A stretch of 64,000 nt of DNA from Alligator mississippiensis (Eukaryota > Chordata > Crocodylia > Alligatoridae). The first letter of the stretch is position 1. Each line of letters opens with the position of its first letter. This document shows positions 1 to 9,837 of this stretch, one piece after another. The translations under genes were made by a program, and so were the position numbers. The stretch covers positions 49,634,882-49,698,881 of the forward strand of contig NC_081824.1 of the NCBI RefSeq assembly GCF_030867095.1. The letters run 5' to 3'. The notes beneath the pieces were generated by a model. That model saw only the letters and a program-made list of their open reading frames with translations. It did not search any database and was not told the origin of the DNA.

Positions 1-640
1 CCTGGCATCACCCACACTGAGTACTTGATCCAGTATGCAGGGCCCAGGGCTCTCCATGGGTTTGGAAGTTTGGTCATAGCAGCGCAGTACTTCCACTCCC
101 CTGCCACCAAATTTCTGGCCCCATAGATTGTCCTGCAGGCTGGCATCTTGGCATCTTACAGCCTGCAGGCAGGCTCCACCCCCCCCTCCCAGCCATTGTT
201 GTGAGCTGGAATTGGCCCTTGGCTGGAAGGTTGATATATTAGTATTAGTTGGTTCAATTATATGTTATTTTATCAACAAAAATGTGACTGAGCCATATTT
301 TAAAATATTTATTAAAACAAAGCTGGCCTTAACTTACTAGATGCATGGATTATGTTGTGACATGCCTCTTGATGATAACAACCCACAGGAAATTGTTTCT
401 TTCCCCTTCTATCCCCATGCAAAAGTGGAAATAGAAGCTGGACTACTAGATGGAGAATTAATAGGAAAGCAAGGATCCTGAAAATACATCCCATGTTATC
501 ACTTACTTTAGATTTAAAGGTCAGTGAAGTCCTCTAATCAATATGCAGATGCAATCTAAAAAGCAAATGAGATGGGATGACTTATATGCAAAAAGAAAAT
601 ATAGTTTCATTTTATAAAGCAATGATGTTGCCTAATCTGA
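1..640. other. Interval without a recognised gene
   Basis: Nothing protein-like is convincing here. The first 230 bases are GC-richer, with a short CT-rich run near 177-192, and the rest is AT-rich. The short open frames lack any motif I recognise. Confidence 0.5.
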
Positions 641-644
641 AAAA

Positions 645-1015
645 TTGTTTGCAGTACTAGTGACCCCATATCAAAAATAACATTGCAGAATTACAAGATC
701 TTGAGAGAAGGTTGATAAGAATGATTAAGGACAATGCAAAACGGTCATCTGAAGAGAGATTGAAAGGATGAGGATTGTTTACCTTAGAAAAGAGACAAGT
801 AAGAGGGAACATGATAAAAGGCATAAATTACTGAATGGCAAAGAAGAGGCAGATTGCATATTTCTGTTGTCCCAGATTTGTAATACAAGGGGAAAAAATT
901 AAAAAGAGTACATTCTCTGATATTGAACATCATAAATTCAAAACAGATCCAATAGAATACTTTTCTCCACAACTGAAAATTAAACTATGGGACTCAATGG
1001 AGCCAAGAATTTAAT
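645..1015 (+). mobile_element. Diverged CR1-like LINE fragment
   Basis: The + strand translates in pieces to the C-terminal part of a CR1-type ORF2: an ARMI-like block near 700, then a block like ERLKRG-LFTLEKRQVRGN near 750-815, then a typical end with KLWDS near 975-1000. Stops and frame changes are present and there is no intact 3' tail. It is older than the other CR1 copies here. Assignment to the CR1/L3 group is by motif resemblance only. Confidence 0.55.
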
Positions 1016-1129
1016 AAAATTAAAACAAAAAAATAATGTTCATTCATATTCAGAGTTGACACTGTTGACATGCACCAGATCAACACTCAGTATCTCAATA
1101 TTGCTCTGTTAGACAGGAGAGCATGATAA

Positions 1130-1212
1130 AAAATTATATACACATGCACAAACTACACAAACACCATTATGAGTTCACACACACATGTACACTTACACAA
1201 ACACACACTTTC
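1130..1212. repeat. CA-rich low-complexity tract
   Basis: An imperfect ACACA/CACAC-rich run with interspersed ATG and TTC. It is a degraded dinucleotide repeat. Confidence 0.6.
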
Positions 1213-1239
1213 ATGGCTGTGTGTTAACACTAGGAGGCA

Positions 1240-1450
1240 TTGAGGTTACTTAAGGTCAAGTGGCCCTGGGGTTACTCAAGGTCACTGGGGCTTGGGGTTA
1301 CTCAAGGCCAAGTGGCCCCTAGGGTTACTTGGGGTCAATATACCCTTGGGTTACTCAGGGTCACTTAGGGTTGGGGTTACTTAAGGTTACTGTGGCCCTT
1401 GGGGTTACTTAAGGTTACTAGGGCTTGAGGTTACTTAAGGTAAATTAGTG
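1240..1450. repeat. Tandem repeat, about 26-bp unit, about 8 copies
   Basis: The unit begins GGTTACTTAAGGTCA and continues with a GGCCCTGG- or GGGCTTGG-like part. About eight diverged copies follow each other, differing by substitutions and 1-2 base indels. There is no spacer diversity and no palindromic repeat, so it is a minisatellite. Confidence 0.85.
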
Positions 1451-1489
1451 TTAATTTATCAAAGGAAAAAGTTGAGAGCCCGCAGAGCA

Positions 1490-2500
1490 GAGGAGCAATG
1501 CCAGGGAGAAACTGGCAGAGAGGCTGTGGCCAGAGCTGGAGCCAGAGTAGAGAGACCGCCGGGGAGCCAAAATGTATGGGGAGAGGGAAACTGGGACTGT
1601 GGGGAGCCAGAGAACTGGAGAGGGGCTTCAGGGAAACCAAGGGAGGCTGTGGGGAGCCAGGAGCTGAGGTGGGGAGCAGCAGGGGAACCTTGGGTGCTGT
1701 GGGTGTCAGGGAAAAGCTGTTGGGGTGCTGGGAGAGACTGCAGGTGCTGAAGAGGGGCTGCAGGGGAGCCAGAGAGGAGCTCTGGGTGCTGGGAGCTGGA
1801 TCAGGAGTCCAGATGCTGGGGAAAGGCTGTGGGTGCCAGAGAGGGGCTGAGGGGGAGTGGCTCTGGGTGCTGGGAACCAGATCAGGACTTTGGGTACTGG
1901 GGAAAGGCTGTGGGTGCTGGGAGCTGGAGAACAGAGAGGGGCTGTGGGAGAGAGGCTGCGGGGGAGCTAGAGAGGGGCTCCGGGTGCCAGGGAAAGGCTG
2001 CAGGGAAGCAGCTGTGGGTGCTGGGAGCTGGAGAGGGGCTCCAGGTACCAGAGAAAGGCTGTGGAGGAGTGGCTGTGGGTGCCAGGAGCCAGATCAGGAC
2101 TCCAGGTACCAGGGAAAGGCCGTGGGGGAGTGGCTGCAGGTGCCAGGAGCCAGATCAGGGCTCTGAGTGCCAGGGAAAGGCTGTGGGGGAGTGGTTGAGG
2201 GTACCAGGAGCTGAAGAATGGGGCGAGGCTGCAGGGAAGAGTCTGTGGATCCCAGGAAAAGCCAGATCAGGGAGCTGGGGAAGGCCAGAGCTGGATAAGA
2301 GGGGAGCAGGAGAGGCTCCAGGTGCTGGGAGCCGGAGAAAGGAGAGGGGCTGTGGGTCCCAGGAAAAGCCAGATCTGGGAGCTGGAGAAGGCTCTGGGTG
2401 CTGGAGCCAGATCAGGGGGGCAGTGGGAGAGGCTCCGGGTGCTGGAGCCAGATTGGGGAGCCACAGGAGCTGGGAAATGAAGCTAGGAGCTGCTGAAGGC
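1490..2500. repeat. G-rich minisatellite
   Basis: Phrases such as GGGAAAGGCTGTGGG, GTGCTGGGAGCTGGA and GCCAGATCAGG recur in shuffled order for about 1 kb with periods of roughly 30-60 bases. Long open frames on both strands (for example 1498-2166 and 1829-2608) arise because stops are rare in this composition. The encoded peptides are only repeats of G, E, R, W and C. I see no sign that any is a gene. Confidence 0.8.
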
Positions 2501-3010
2501 GGCAGAGGCAAGCCAGGAGGTTGGGGGATGCTGTGGGAGGTACCAGGGAGTTTGGGGAGAAGGCAGAGGTGGCAAGGTACACCAGGGAAATGGAGAGAGG
2601 GAGATTAGAGGAAAGGTAAAGGCTGTGGGACACAAACAGAGAGGGACCAGGGTCCAGGGAGGATGCAGAGACCAAGAGAGACAGCGATTGGGGAGAAGAC
2701 AGAGGTGGCGAGACACAAGTGGAATGGAGAGGGAGAGATCAGGGAGAAGGCAAAGGTGGTGGGACACAAGCAGGAACAGAGAGAGAGATCAGGGAGAAGG
2801 CAAAGGGGGCAGGACCCAAGTGGAGAGAAATTGGGGAGAGAAGGCAGAGAGAGAGACAGGGATTGGGAAGAAGGCAGAAGTGGAGGACAGAGTGGGGGTG
2901 AGAGCTGGGAAGCCAAAGAATGGTGCCAGGAGGTCAGCAGAGAGGGAGAGAAAGCTGGAGCCAGGGGAGATAGAGCTGGCAGAGAGGAATGAAGTCCAGA
3001 GGGAGGTCAG
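2500..3010. repeat. Purine-rich tandem repeat
   Basis: A + strand purine tract built from units like GGGAGAAGGCAGAGGTGG and GGACACAAG, with a period of about 50-60 bases. It abuts the downstream end of the antisense LTR at about 3010, so in the LTR's own direction it sits where an internal leader would be. It may be a repeat-expanded leader of that element, or an unrelated minisatellite. Confidence 0.65.
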
Positions 3011-3076
3011 GGAGACCAGGATTTAGTTGGGAGCCTGCAGCAAGACAGAGACCAAATCAGGGTCAAAAATATCAGT

Positions 3077-3082
3077 TTTATT
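3077..3082 (-). terminator. Poly(A) signal of the antisense LTR
   Basis: The + strand TTTATT reads AATAAA on the minus strand. It is followed within 30 bases by a T-rich and TG-rich stretch, as at LTR R/U5 borders. Confidence 0.55.
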
Positions 3083-3434
3083 AGGCAGGCAATGTACTAT
3101 ACAGCTCACAAGGTTATTGGTTCCTATATACACACACATCCAAGCACTCACACACGCACCCATACAATGGTAGCAGGAGAGAAAAAGGCTTGGTGGAGAG
3201 ATTGAAGTTAAAGTGTGTGAGGACAGAGTCCAGGTCCTTTGCTTGGGGAAGGAAGGTGGGTGATAGCTACCTATCCTGGGCTGTGAGTTGATCCTTGATG
3301 GCCAGTCAGAGTCTTCCCAAGCAAGGTGTTGTCCAAAGGGGGTTGCCAGCAAGGCATCTGGGTGGATAGGTGGCATGGTTCAGTGCTGGTCCAGATGGAG
3401 AGGGCGTCCCAAGGAGGTCACACTCCACCACCCC

Positions 3435-3441
3435 TTTTATA
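3435..3441 (-). promoter_or_regulatory. TATA box of the antisense LTR
   Basis: The + strand TTTTATA reads TATAAAA on the minus strand, within CCTATAAAAGGGG. A canonical TATA with a poly(A) signal about 355 bases downstream supports the LTR call. Confidence 0.6.
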
Positions 3442-4059
3442 GGGGTGGGCTACCTGTATCTCCTATGAGAGGGACCTGTCCAGGCAAGGACAGTCCTGCT
3501 CAGATGCCTACATGCAGATCCAGGTGTCCCCATTGTCTGGTAGAATACAATGGTGGGGTTGCTGGTTTCTGTAGGGTCTTTGTCTTCCAAATGTTGGGTT
3601 CCTGTAGGTTCTTTGTCTTTCAAATGCTGGGTTTCTGTTCTGTTCCGGGATGAGGTCCATGGTTCTTGGGTGAGTTAATGCAAGGCAATGGTCTGGTCAT
3701 TGAGCTGATGGTCCAGTTGTTGAGTTGATCATTCAGTAGAGGCCGGCTACTATTGTACCTCAAGCACCCTCATTCATTCTCATTCATTCAGGAACTAATT
3801 TACATGAGACTAGTTAGACATGAGTCACAGTTACAACATAGCTTACACCTGGGCAGAGGACACAAAATGGAGGCTTGATTTTCAAAATGGAAACTTGACA
3901 TTACTTTACAGACATAGGCCTAAATGTAAATTCAATATAAAACAGTAAAAATCAATGCAAACATAATAGAACACTATTTACTATATAAAAAGGGGCTTAT
4001 TACTATAAGGGAGTATAAGAACTTAGCTTACCTAATACTAGGTAAATGTCTTTCAAAAT

Positions 4060-5046
4060 CATAGGCCTCTGGAGAAATCCCAGAGGGCTGGAAGAGGGCC
4101 AATGTTGTGCCCATCTTCAAGAAGGGGAAGCATGAAGACCCAGGAAACTACAGGCCAATTCACTTAACTTCTATTCCAGAGAAAATCCTAGAAACATTCA
4201 TCAAAGAGGCTATATGTGACAAACTTGAAGAAGGCATGATACTGAATGACAGCCAGCATGGCTTCATCATGGGGAGGTCTTGTCTGACAAACCTCATTTC
4301 TTTCTATGATGAGGAGACTCATCACCTGGATGAAAGAAAAGCGATTGACATCACATACCTTGACTTCCAGAAAGCCTTTGACCTAGTATTCTACGAGGTA
4401 CTGATTAGAAAACTGGAAGATATCGGCCTCAACTGTGTGACCATCAAGCGGGTGCAAAACTGGTTGCAGGGTAGGACACAGAGTCCAAATTAATGGTTCG
4501 GTGTTGTCCTGGTGAGATGTGGGCAGCAACATACCCCACTTGGCCCAGTGGTGTTCAATATCTTCATCAATGACCTGGATGAAGGAATGAAAAGCCCATT
4601 GGTCAAGTTCGTGGATGACACCAACATTTGAGGTTGTGCAGACACACCTGCAGATAGGAAGCAGATACAAGCAGACCTAGACAGGCTGGCATGTTGGGCA
4701 GAACAAAACCAGATGAGGTTCAACATAGAGAAATGCAAAATGCTGCATCTGGGAAGGAAGAACCCCTAGCACACCTACAGGGTGGGCATCACTAACCTGA
4801 CCAGCACTACAGATGATCTGTAGGTAACAATAGACCCCAGCATGACTATGAGCTGCCAATGCAACACAGTAGCCTCTAGGTCCAGTAAAACACTGGCATG
4901 CATCAATCGATGCATCTCCAGTAAGTCCAAAAAAGTGATTCTCCTGCTTTACTCAACATTGGTGCAGCTGCAGCTCAAGTATTGAATACAGTTCTGGGCA
5001 CCACTCTTCAACAAGGACATGCTAAAGCTTGAGAGGGTCCATATAA
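4060..5046 (+). mobile_element. CR1 LINE, 5' part of an interrupted copy
   Basis: A decayed CR1 ORF2 reverse-transcriptase region. The first part (4107-4493) is open and shows NVVPIFKKGKHEDPGNYRP, an HGF-GRSCLTNL block and the motif A block YLDFQKAFD. From 4494 the same protein continues with stops and frame changes (motif B, a degraded catalytic-loop region, then RNAKCCIW-like) up to GAGAGGGTCC at 5040. The missing remainder resumes at 7322 after a younger CR1, so 4060-5046 and 7322-7640 are one element. The copy is 5' truncated and has no endonuclease domain. Confidence 0.9.
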
Positions 5047-7321
5047 CATGGTAGGGGACCTCCAGATCGGTAGCCATTTGGGAGACAGTGATCACCTAAT
5101 AATAGAATTCAACATAAGACATCGAGTGGGTAAGGTAACTAGTAGGGTGAAAGTGCTAGACTTTAGGAAAGCTGATCTCAATGAACTCAGGCGATTAGGC
5201 AAAGAAGCACTGCAGAGTAGGAGTTTTGAAGGGATGGGAGCCCAAGAAGGGTGGCTGTGCCTAAAGGAAATGATCCTTCGGGCACAAAGCAAGACGATCC
5301 CCGAGCGAGGCAAAAAAGGGAAAGGGGCCAGGAGGCTTCCATGGCTGACCAGAGAAATCCAGGGCAGCCTAAGTGCCAAAAGGGGAGCACATAAAAAGTG
5401 GAAACAGGGTGAGATCACTAAAGATGAATATACCTCCTCTGCTCGTGCTTGTAGGGAGGCAGTTAGGCGGGCCAAAGCTACCATGGAGCTGAGGATGGCA
5501 ACCCAAGTAAAAGACAACAAGAAATTGTTTTTTAGATATATTGGGAGTAAAAGGAAGGCCCAGGGAGGAATAGGACCACTGCTAAATGGGCAGAAACAAT
5601 TGGTGACAGATAGGGGGGACAAGGCTGAACTCCTCAATGAGTTCTTTGCCTCAGTGTTCCTAAGTGAGGGGCACGACAAGTCTCTCACTGGGGTTGTAGA
5701 GAGGCAGCAGCAAGGCGCCAGACTTCCATACATAAATCCTGAGGTGGTGCAGAGTCATTTGGATGAACTGGATGCCTTTAAGTCGGCAGGCCCAGATGAG
5801 CTCCATCCAAGGGTGTTGAAGGCACTGGCCGACATCATTGCAGAGCCACTGGCGGGAATATTCGAACGCTCATGGCGCACGGGCCAAGTCCCGGAGGACT
5901 GGAAAAGGGCTAATGTGGTCCCCATTTTCAAACAGGGGAGGAAGGAGGACCCCCGCAACTATAGACCGGTCAGTCTCACCTCCATCCTTGGTAAAGTCTT
6001 TGAAAAAATTATCAAGGCTCACATTTGTGAGAGCCCGGCAGGGCAAATTATGCTGAGGGGAAACCAGCACGGGTTTGTGGCGGGCAGATCGTGCCTGACC
6101 AATCTAGTCTTTTTCTATGACCAGGTTACGAAACGCCTGGACACAGGAGGAGGGGTGGATGTCGTATACTTAGACTTCAGGAAGGCCTTCGATACGGTAT
6201 CCCACCCCATACTGGTGAACAAGCTAAGAGGCTGTGATGTGGATGACTACACAGTCCGGTGGGTGGCGAATTGGCTAGAGGGTCGCACCCAAAGAGTCGT
6301 GGTAGATGGGTCGGTCTCGACCTGGAAGGGTGTGGGCAGTGGGGTCCCGCAGGGCTCGGTCCTTGGACCGATACTCTTTAATGTCTTCATCAGTGACTTG
6401 GACGAGGGAGTGAAATGTACTCTGTCCAAGTTTGCAGATGACACAAAGCTATGGGGAGAAGTGGACACACCGGAGGGCAGGGAACAGCTGCAGGCAGACC
6501 TGGATAGGTTGGACAAGTGGGCAGAAAACAACAGGATGCAGTTCAACAAGGAGAAATGCAAAGTGCTGCACTTAGGGAGGAAAAATGTCCAGCACACCTA
6601 CAGCCTAGGGAGTGACCTGCTGGGTGGCACAGAGGTGGAAAGGGATCTTGGAGTCCTAGTGGACTCCAAGATGAACATGAGCCGGCAGTGTGACGAAGCC
6701 ATCAGAAAAGCCAATGGCACTTTATCGTGCATCAGCAGATGCATGACGAATAGGTCCAGGGAGGTGATACTTCCCCTCTATCGGGCGCTGGTCAGACCGC
6801 AGTTGGAGTACTGCGTGCAATTCTGGGCGCCACACTTCAAGAAGGATGCGGATAACCTGGAGAGGGTCCAGAGAAGGGCAGCTCGTATGGTCAAGGGCCT
6901 GCAGACCAAGCCCTACGAGGAGAGACTAGAGAAACTGGATCTTTTCAGCCTCCACAAGAAAAGGTTGAGAGGCGACTTTGTGGCTTCCTATAAGTTCATC
7001 ACGGGGGCACAGAAGGGAATTGGTGAGTATTTATTCACCAAGGCGCCCCCGGGGGTTACAAGAAATAATGGCCACAAGCTAGCAGAGAGCAGATTTAGAT
7101 TGGACATTAGGAAGAACTTCTTCACAGTTCGAGTGGCCAAGGTCTGGAACGGGCTCCCAAGGGAGGTGGTGCTCTCCCCTACCCTGGGGGTCTTCAAGAG
7201 GAGGTTAGATGAGTATCTAGCTGGGGTCATCTAGACCCAGCACTCTTTCCTGCTTATGCAGGGGGTCGGACTCAATGATCTATTGAGGTCCCTTCCGACC
7301 CTAACATCTATGAATCTATGA
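5047..7321 (+). mobile_element. Young CR1 LINE inserted into an older CR1
   Basis: A 5'-truncated CR1 with an uninterrupted ORF2 remainder, a short 3' UTR with the CR1 core (GGTCCCTTCCGACC) and a tail of TCTATGAA repeats ending at 7321. The six bases ATATAA occur directly before it (5041-5046) and directly after it (7322-7327), which is a target-site duplication. The older CR1 frame joins up on either side once the insert is removed. It is the best-preserved LINE in the window. Confidence 0.93.
5048..7234 (+). CDS. CR1 ORF2 remainder: reverse transcriptase (5'-truncated)
   Basis: The frame is open for 728 codons. CR1 ORF2 encodes an APE-type endonuclease followed by a reverse transcriptase, and copies itself by target-primed reverse transcription. 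Only the last few residues of the endonuclease remain (the SDH motif at residues 14-16). The reverse transcriptase is complete: a fingers block NVVPIFKQGRKEDPRNYRPV near 288, motif [10 protein letters not shown] near 373, motif [11 protein letters not shown] near 432, and the catalytic FADD at 462-465. It then has the LHLGRK block and the CR1 C-terminal region ending at a TAG stop. The ATG at 5048 is simply the first Met after the truncation and not a native start. With most of the endonuclease missing, this copy is not expected to move by itself. The long open frame with no frameshift points to a recent insertion. Confidence 0.9.
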   Translation: MVGDLQIGSHLGDSDHLIIEFNIRHRVGKVTSRVKVLDFRKADLNELRRLGKEALQSRSFEGMGAQEGWLCLKEMILRAQSKTIPERGKKGKGARRLPWLTREIQGSLSAKRGAHKKWKQGEITKDEYTSSARACREAVRRAKATMELRMATQVKDNKKLFFRYIGSKRKAQGGIGPLLNGQKQLVTDRGDKAELLNEFFASVFLSEGHDKSLTGVVERQQQGARLPYINPEVVQSHLDELDAFKSAGPDELHPRVLKALADIIAEPLAGIFERSWRTGQVPEDWKRANVVPIFKQGRKEDPRNYRPVSLTSILGKVFEKIIKAHICESPAGQIMLRGNQHGFVAGRSCLTNLVFFYDQVTKRLDTGGGVDVVYLDFRKAFDTVSHPILVNKLRGCDVDDYTVRWVANWLEGRTQRVVVDGSVSTWKGVGSGVPQGSVLGPILFNVFISDLDEGVKCTLSKFADDTKLWGEVDTPEGREQLQADLDRLDKWAENNRMQFNKEKCKVLHLGRKNVQHTYSLGSDLLGGTEVERDLGVLVDSKMNMSRQCDEAIRKANGTLSCISRCMTNRSREVILPLYRALVRPQLEYCVQFWAPHFKKDADNLERVQRRAARMVKGLQTKPYEERLEKLDLFSLHKKRLRGDFVASYKFITGAQKGIGEYLFTKAPPGVTRNNGHKLAESRFRLDIRKNFFTVRVAKVWNGLPREVVLSPTLGVFKRRLDEYLAGVI

Positions 7322-7640
7322 ATATAAGTGCCACCTGCATGATCAGGGACTTGCATGGCAAGCCATATAAGGAGAGGCTGAGGGATCTCAGACTCTTCAG
7401 CCTAAAGACAAGAAGGCTGAGAGAGGACCTATTTGCAGCTTATCTCTATATTAGAGGCATACATCAGGGGCTCGGCGAACAACTGTTCACCAGGGCACCC
7501 TGGGGGAAAATTAGAAACAACAGCCACAAACTCCTGGAAGATAGTTTCAGGCTGAACATTAGGCAAAACTTCTTTATAACTAGGGTGCCCAGACTATGCA
7601 ACAAGCTCCCCACAGAGGTGATACAATCATCTAAGAGAAT
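7322..7640 (+). mobile_element. CR1 LINE, 3' part of the interrupted copy
   Basis: It continues the older CR1 cut at 5046. The translated order is SATCMIRDLHGKPYKERL, LRLFSLKTRRLREDL, RNNSHKLLEDSFRLNIRQNFF, then NKLPTEVIQSS, the usual C-terminal order of CR1 ORF2. The match ends near 7640 without a typical tail. Confidence 0.88.
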
Positions 7641-7691
7641 ACTGGACTGGATGGTCACCTTGCTGTGGTTCTCTGATCCCCGATTCTCCTT

Positions 7692-7716
7692 AGAATCATA
7701 GGGCTGGAAGGGACCC
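7692..7716 (-). mobile_element. Scrap of CR1 3' end (antisense)
   Basis: AGAATCATAGGGCTGGAAGG is the reverse complement of the CR1 3' core and tail. Only about 25 bases are recognisable. Confidence 0.4.
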
Positions 7717-7934
7717 CCATCATTCTACTTGTAATCACTTATAAGGGATAGAGAGGGCAGAGAGAAAGTCAGAATGGGTTGGGGAAGGGGAGGGACTGTA
7801 TTTTTAAATAATTAAAAAAAAACTGAGGGTTTTGCTGCAACATAAATAAGATAAAAGTGTTGGAAGGAACATTACGTCTCAGATGTATCTTAAAAGTTTA
7901 ACTTTAACTTCAGATCCTAAACCTCTGAGACATT

Positions 7935-9263
7935 GGGTGCATCTACATGAGATTCTTAAGTGCTCATTAACATAGTTTACTGTGAAGTAAGTATGTGCAT
8001 CTACACATGCACATGCTTACCAGGCAGCAAACCTCCCTAATCCCAAGAAAAATTGCTACCTGAAAATGCAAGCAGCAAATATACTCAAAATAGTAACTGC
8101 ACAGTAACGCTCATGTAGATGCTTGTTTTAGCTGTCCACCAGGGGGTGGGAGATATCTTACTGCCCTTGGGAGCTGCCTGCTACCAGGGTGGGTCCTGCT
8201 ACAGGAGCCTGGGTAGGGACTGTGTCCCCCTGCCCTGTCAGCAAGGAGTTCCAAGCCCCTTGGTCTGAGATTGTGGTTGGGGAGTGGGGGCTGGGAGACC
8301 CTTATCTCTGGGAGATCCTTATCTCCCAGTGTGAGCTCCACAACCACAGGGCCAGTGCTGGGAGACCCTTATCTTCCAGTGCCAACTCTGTGACCATCCC
8401 TGCAATCACGGTGTCAGAGCTGGGAGATAAGGGTCTCTCAGCACTGGCCTCATGGTCACGGAGCTGCTGCTGGGAGCTCCCTGCTAGCAGGGAAAGGGGA
8501 GCCTGTTCCCTGACCAGCTCTGTGAGCATGGAGCTGGGGGAGGGGGGCAGGTTGGGGAACTTGTTCCCCACTCAGCTACACATTCATGGAGTTGGCCAGG
8601 GAACAAGCTCCCCAGCCTGTTCCTTCCCCAGCTATGCACTCACAGAGCTCGATGGGGAACAAGCCCCCCAGCCTGTTTCCCTGAAACTCCATGCTTGTGG
8701 AGCTGAGTGGAGAACAATCTGCCTGACGTACAGAGCAGGGGCTGGGAATTGTCTTGGTCAGGGTCAGGTCCCATCCCTCTACCCTGATCAGGTAATTGAG
8801 GCATGGGGCTTGGAAAGAGCTGCAGGGGTGGGGTAGGTCACAGCACCCTGGTCTGATCCACCAGTGGTCCACTGGTGGATCAGGGTAAGGGGCTGGGCCC
8901 CTCCTGTGCAGCTCTTTCCAAGTTCCCTGCCCCTGACAAGGGAGATAGGGCCATGAGCTCCCTGCTGCCCCAGCAGGGGTACATTGTCCCTACCCCAGCA
9001 GCAGGCAGCTCCCCAGGGCCAGGAAATAGTTGTTTCTTGGTCCAGTGCTCCCTGCCAGCCCCTGGGCTAGCACCCAAGGGGAGCCTAGAGCTCCCCCAGT
9101 AGTGGCAGGGGCCCATTGCTGCGGTACAGGAAACTTGGTGTAAAGAGCAGCAAATCTTCTCCCTAATCCCCACGTGTGTAGATACCTGCTCAAAAGCACT
9201 TACTCCAGGGTATTTTACACCAGAAAAAACTTAGGCTGGATAAATGCATGTGTAGATGCGCCC
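7935..9263. mobile_element. Non-autonomous TIR DNA element, 1.33 kb
   Basis: The left end GGGTGCATCTACATG and the right end CATGTGTAGATGCGCCC are inverted copies of each other. The 3 bases ATT flank both ends (7932-7934 and 9264-9266). The interior is GC-rich, contains local inverted copies of GGGAGAYAAGGGTCTC-like phrases and has no transposase. Open frames such as 8189-8836 have no known motif. The 3-bp duplication fits the PIF/Harbinger superfamily, but assignment is an inference. Confidence 0.75.
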
Positions 9264-9655
9264 ATTAAGATGCAAGTCAGTAATGGAAGCAAAATTCCCA
9301 TAGGACTACTGGGAGATAGTGAGGTCCCCTGCTGTCTTAGATGTAATCATATCATATAACCTCTATCATAAATTTAACCAGCTCCATTTTATAATCAGAT
9401 TTCTTGTCCCCATGACACTTACTGAAAAGGTGTTTCAATCTGTGTTTCAGTGATGGGTGTTTCTACCACGTTCCTAGGTTCTGAGCTCTATTCCTTGAAA
9501 CCTGTGAACAACTGTATGGCCCCTTTTTGTGCTAGAAAAGCCCCTTTTCTCCTGGCACAAATATAATGCCTGTCCATTGCCAGTATGTACTTAGGTTAGA
9601 GATAGCAGGATGAAGTTGAATCAAGCATTTTCTCAAAAACTATTTAGATCACACT

Positions 9656-9837
9656 GGGCGTGTCTACACATGCACTTTATTGCACTTTAAACTAATCTAA
9701 TGCACAGTAAAGCATCACAGTCTACAAATGCATGGCAATACTACATATTAGATTACTCTAATGTACCATTTGCTAGTACCAACAGAAGTACTAGAAAACA
9801 ACTCATTAAACTAATTTGCCTAAGTGCATGTATAGCC
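9656..9837. mobile_element. Small TIR element (MITE)
   Basis: The left arm GGGCGTGTCTACACATGCAC and the right arm GTGCATGTATAGCC are inverted. The next bases also pair (TTAAACTAAT on the left against ATTAAACTAATTT on the right). It is about 182 bases long. Its terminal motif is the same as that of the 7.9-kb element. Confidence 0.7.

Larger units (their letters stand above)
3010..3910 (-). mobile_element. Probable LTR of an LTR retroelement (antisense)
   Basis: Read on the minus strand, this stretch has the order expected of an LTR: an upstream region beginning near 3910 with a TTTCCATTTTG-like block, a TATA box at 3441-3435, about 355 bases of transcribed region, and an AATAAA signal at 3082-3077 followed by a GT-rich stretch. 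The downstream edge lies near CAACTAAATCC at about 3015-3025. No gag, pol or env reading frame is recognisable on either side, so this is a solo LTR or an element whose interior is lost or replaced by repeats. The exact edges are not fixed. Confidence 0.6.

Noticed and set aside
1240..1450. Possible CRISPR-like array
   Set aside because: There are no unique spacers between repeats, the units are contiguous and diverged, and the DNA is vertebrate.
1498..2608. Long overlapping open frames of 222 and 259 codons
   Set aside because: They lie wholly in a G-rich minisatellite, and the peptides are simple repeats.
5092..5733. 213-codon open frame on the minus strand
   Set aside because: It is a shadow of the CR1 reverse-transcriptase frame on the + strand.
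8189..8836. 215-codon open frame
   Set aside because: It lies inside a non-autonomous TIR element and has no recognisable domain. The GC-rich interior explains the lack of stops.
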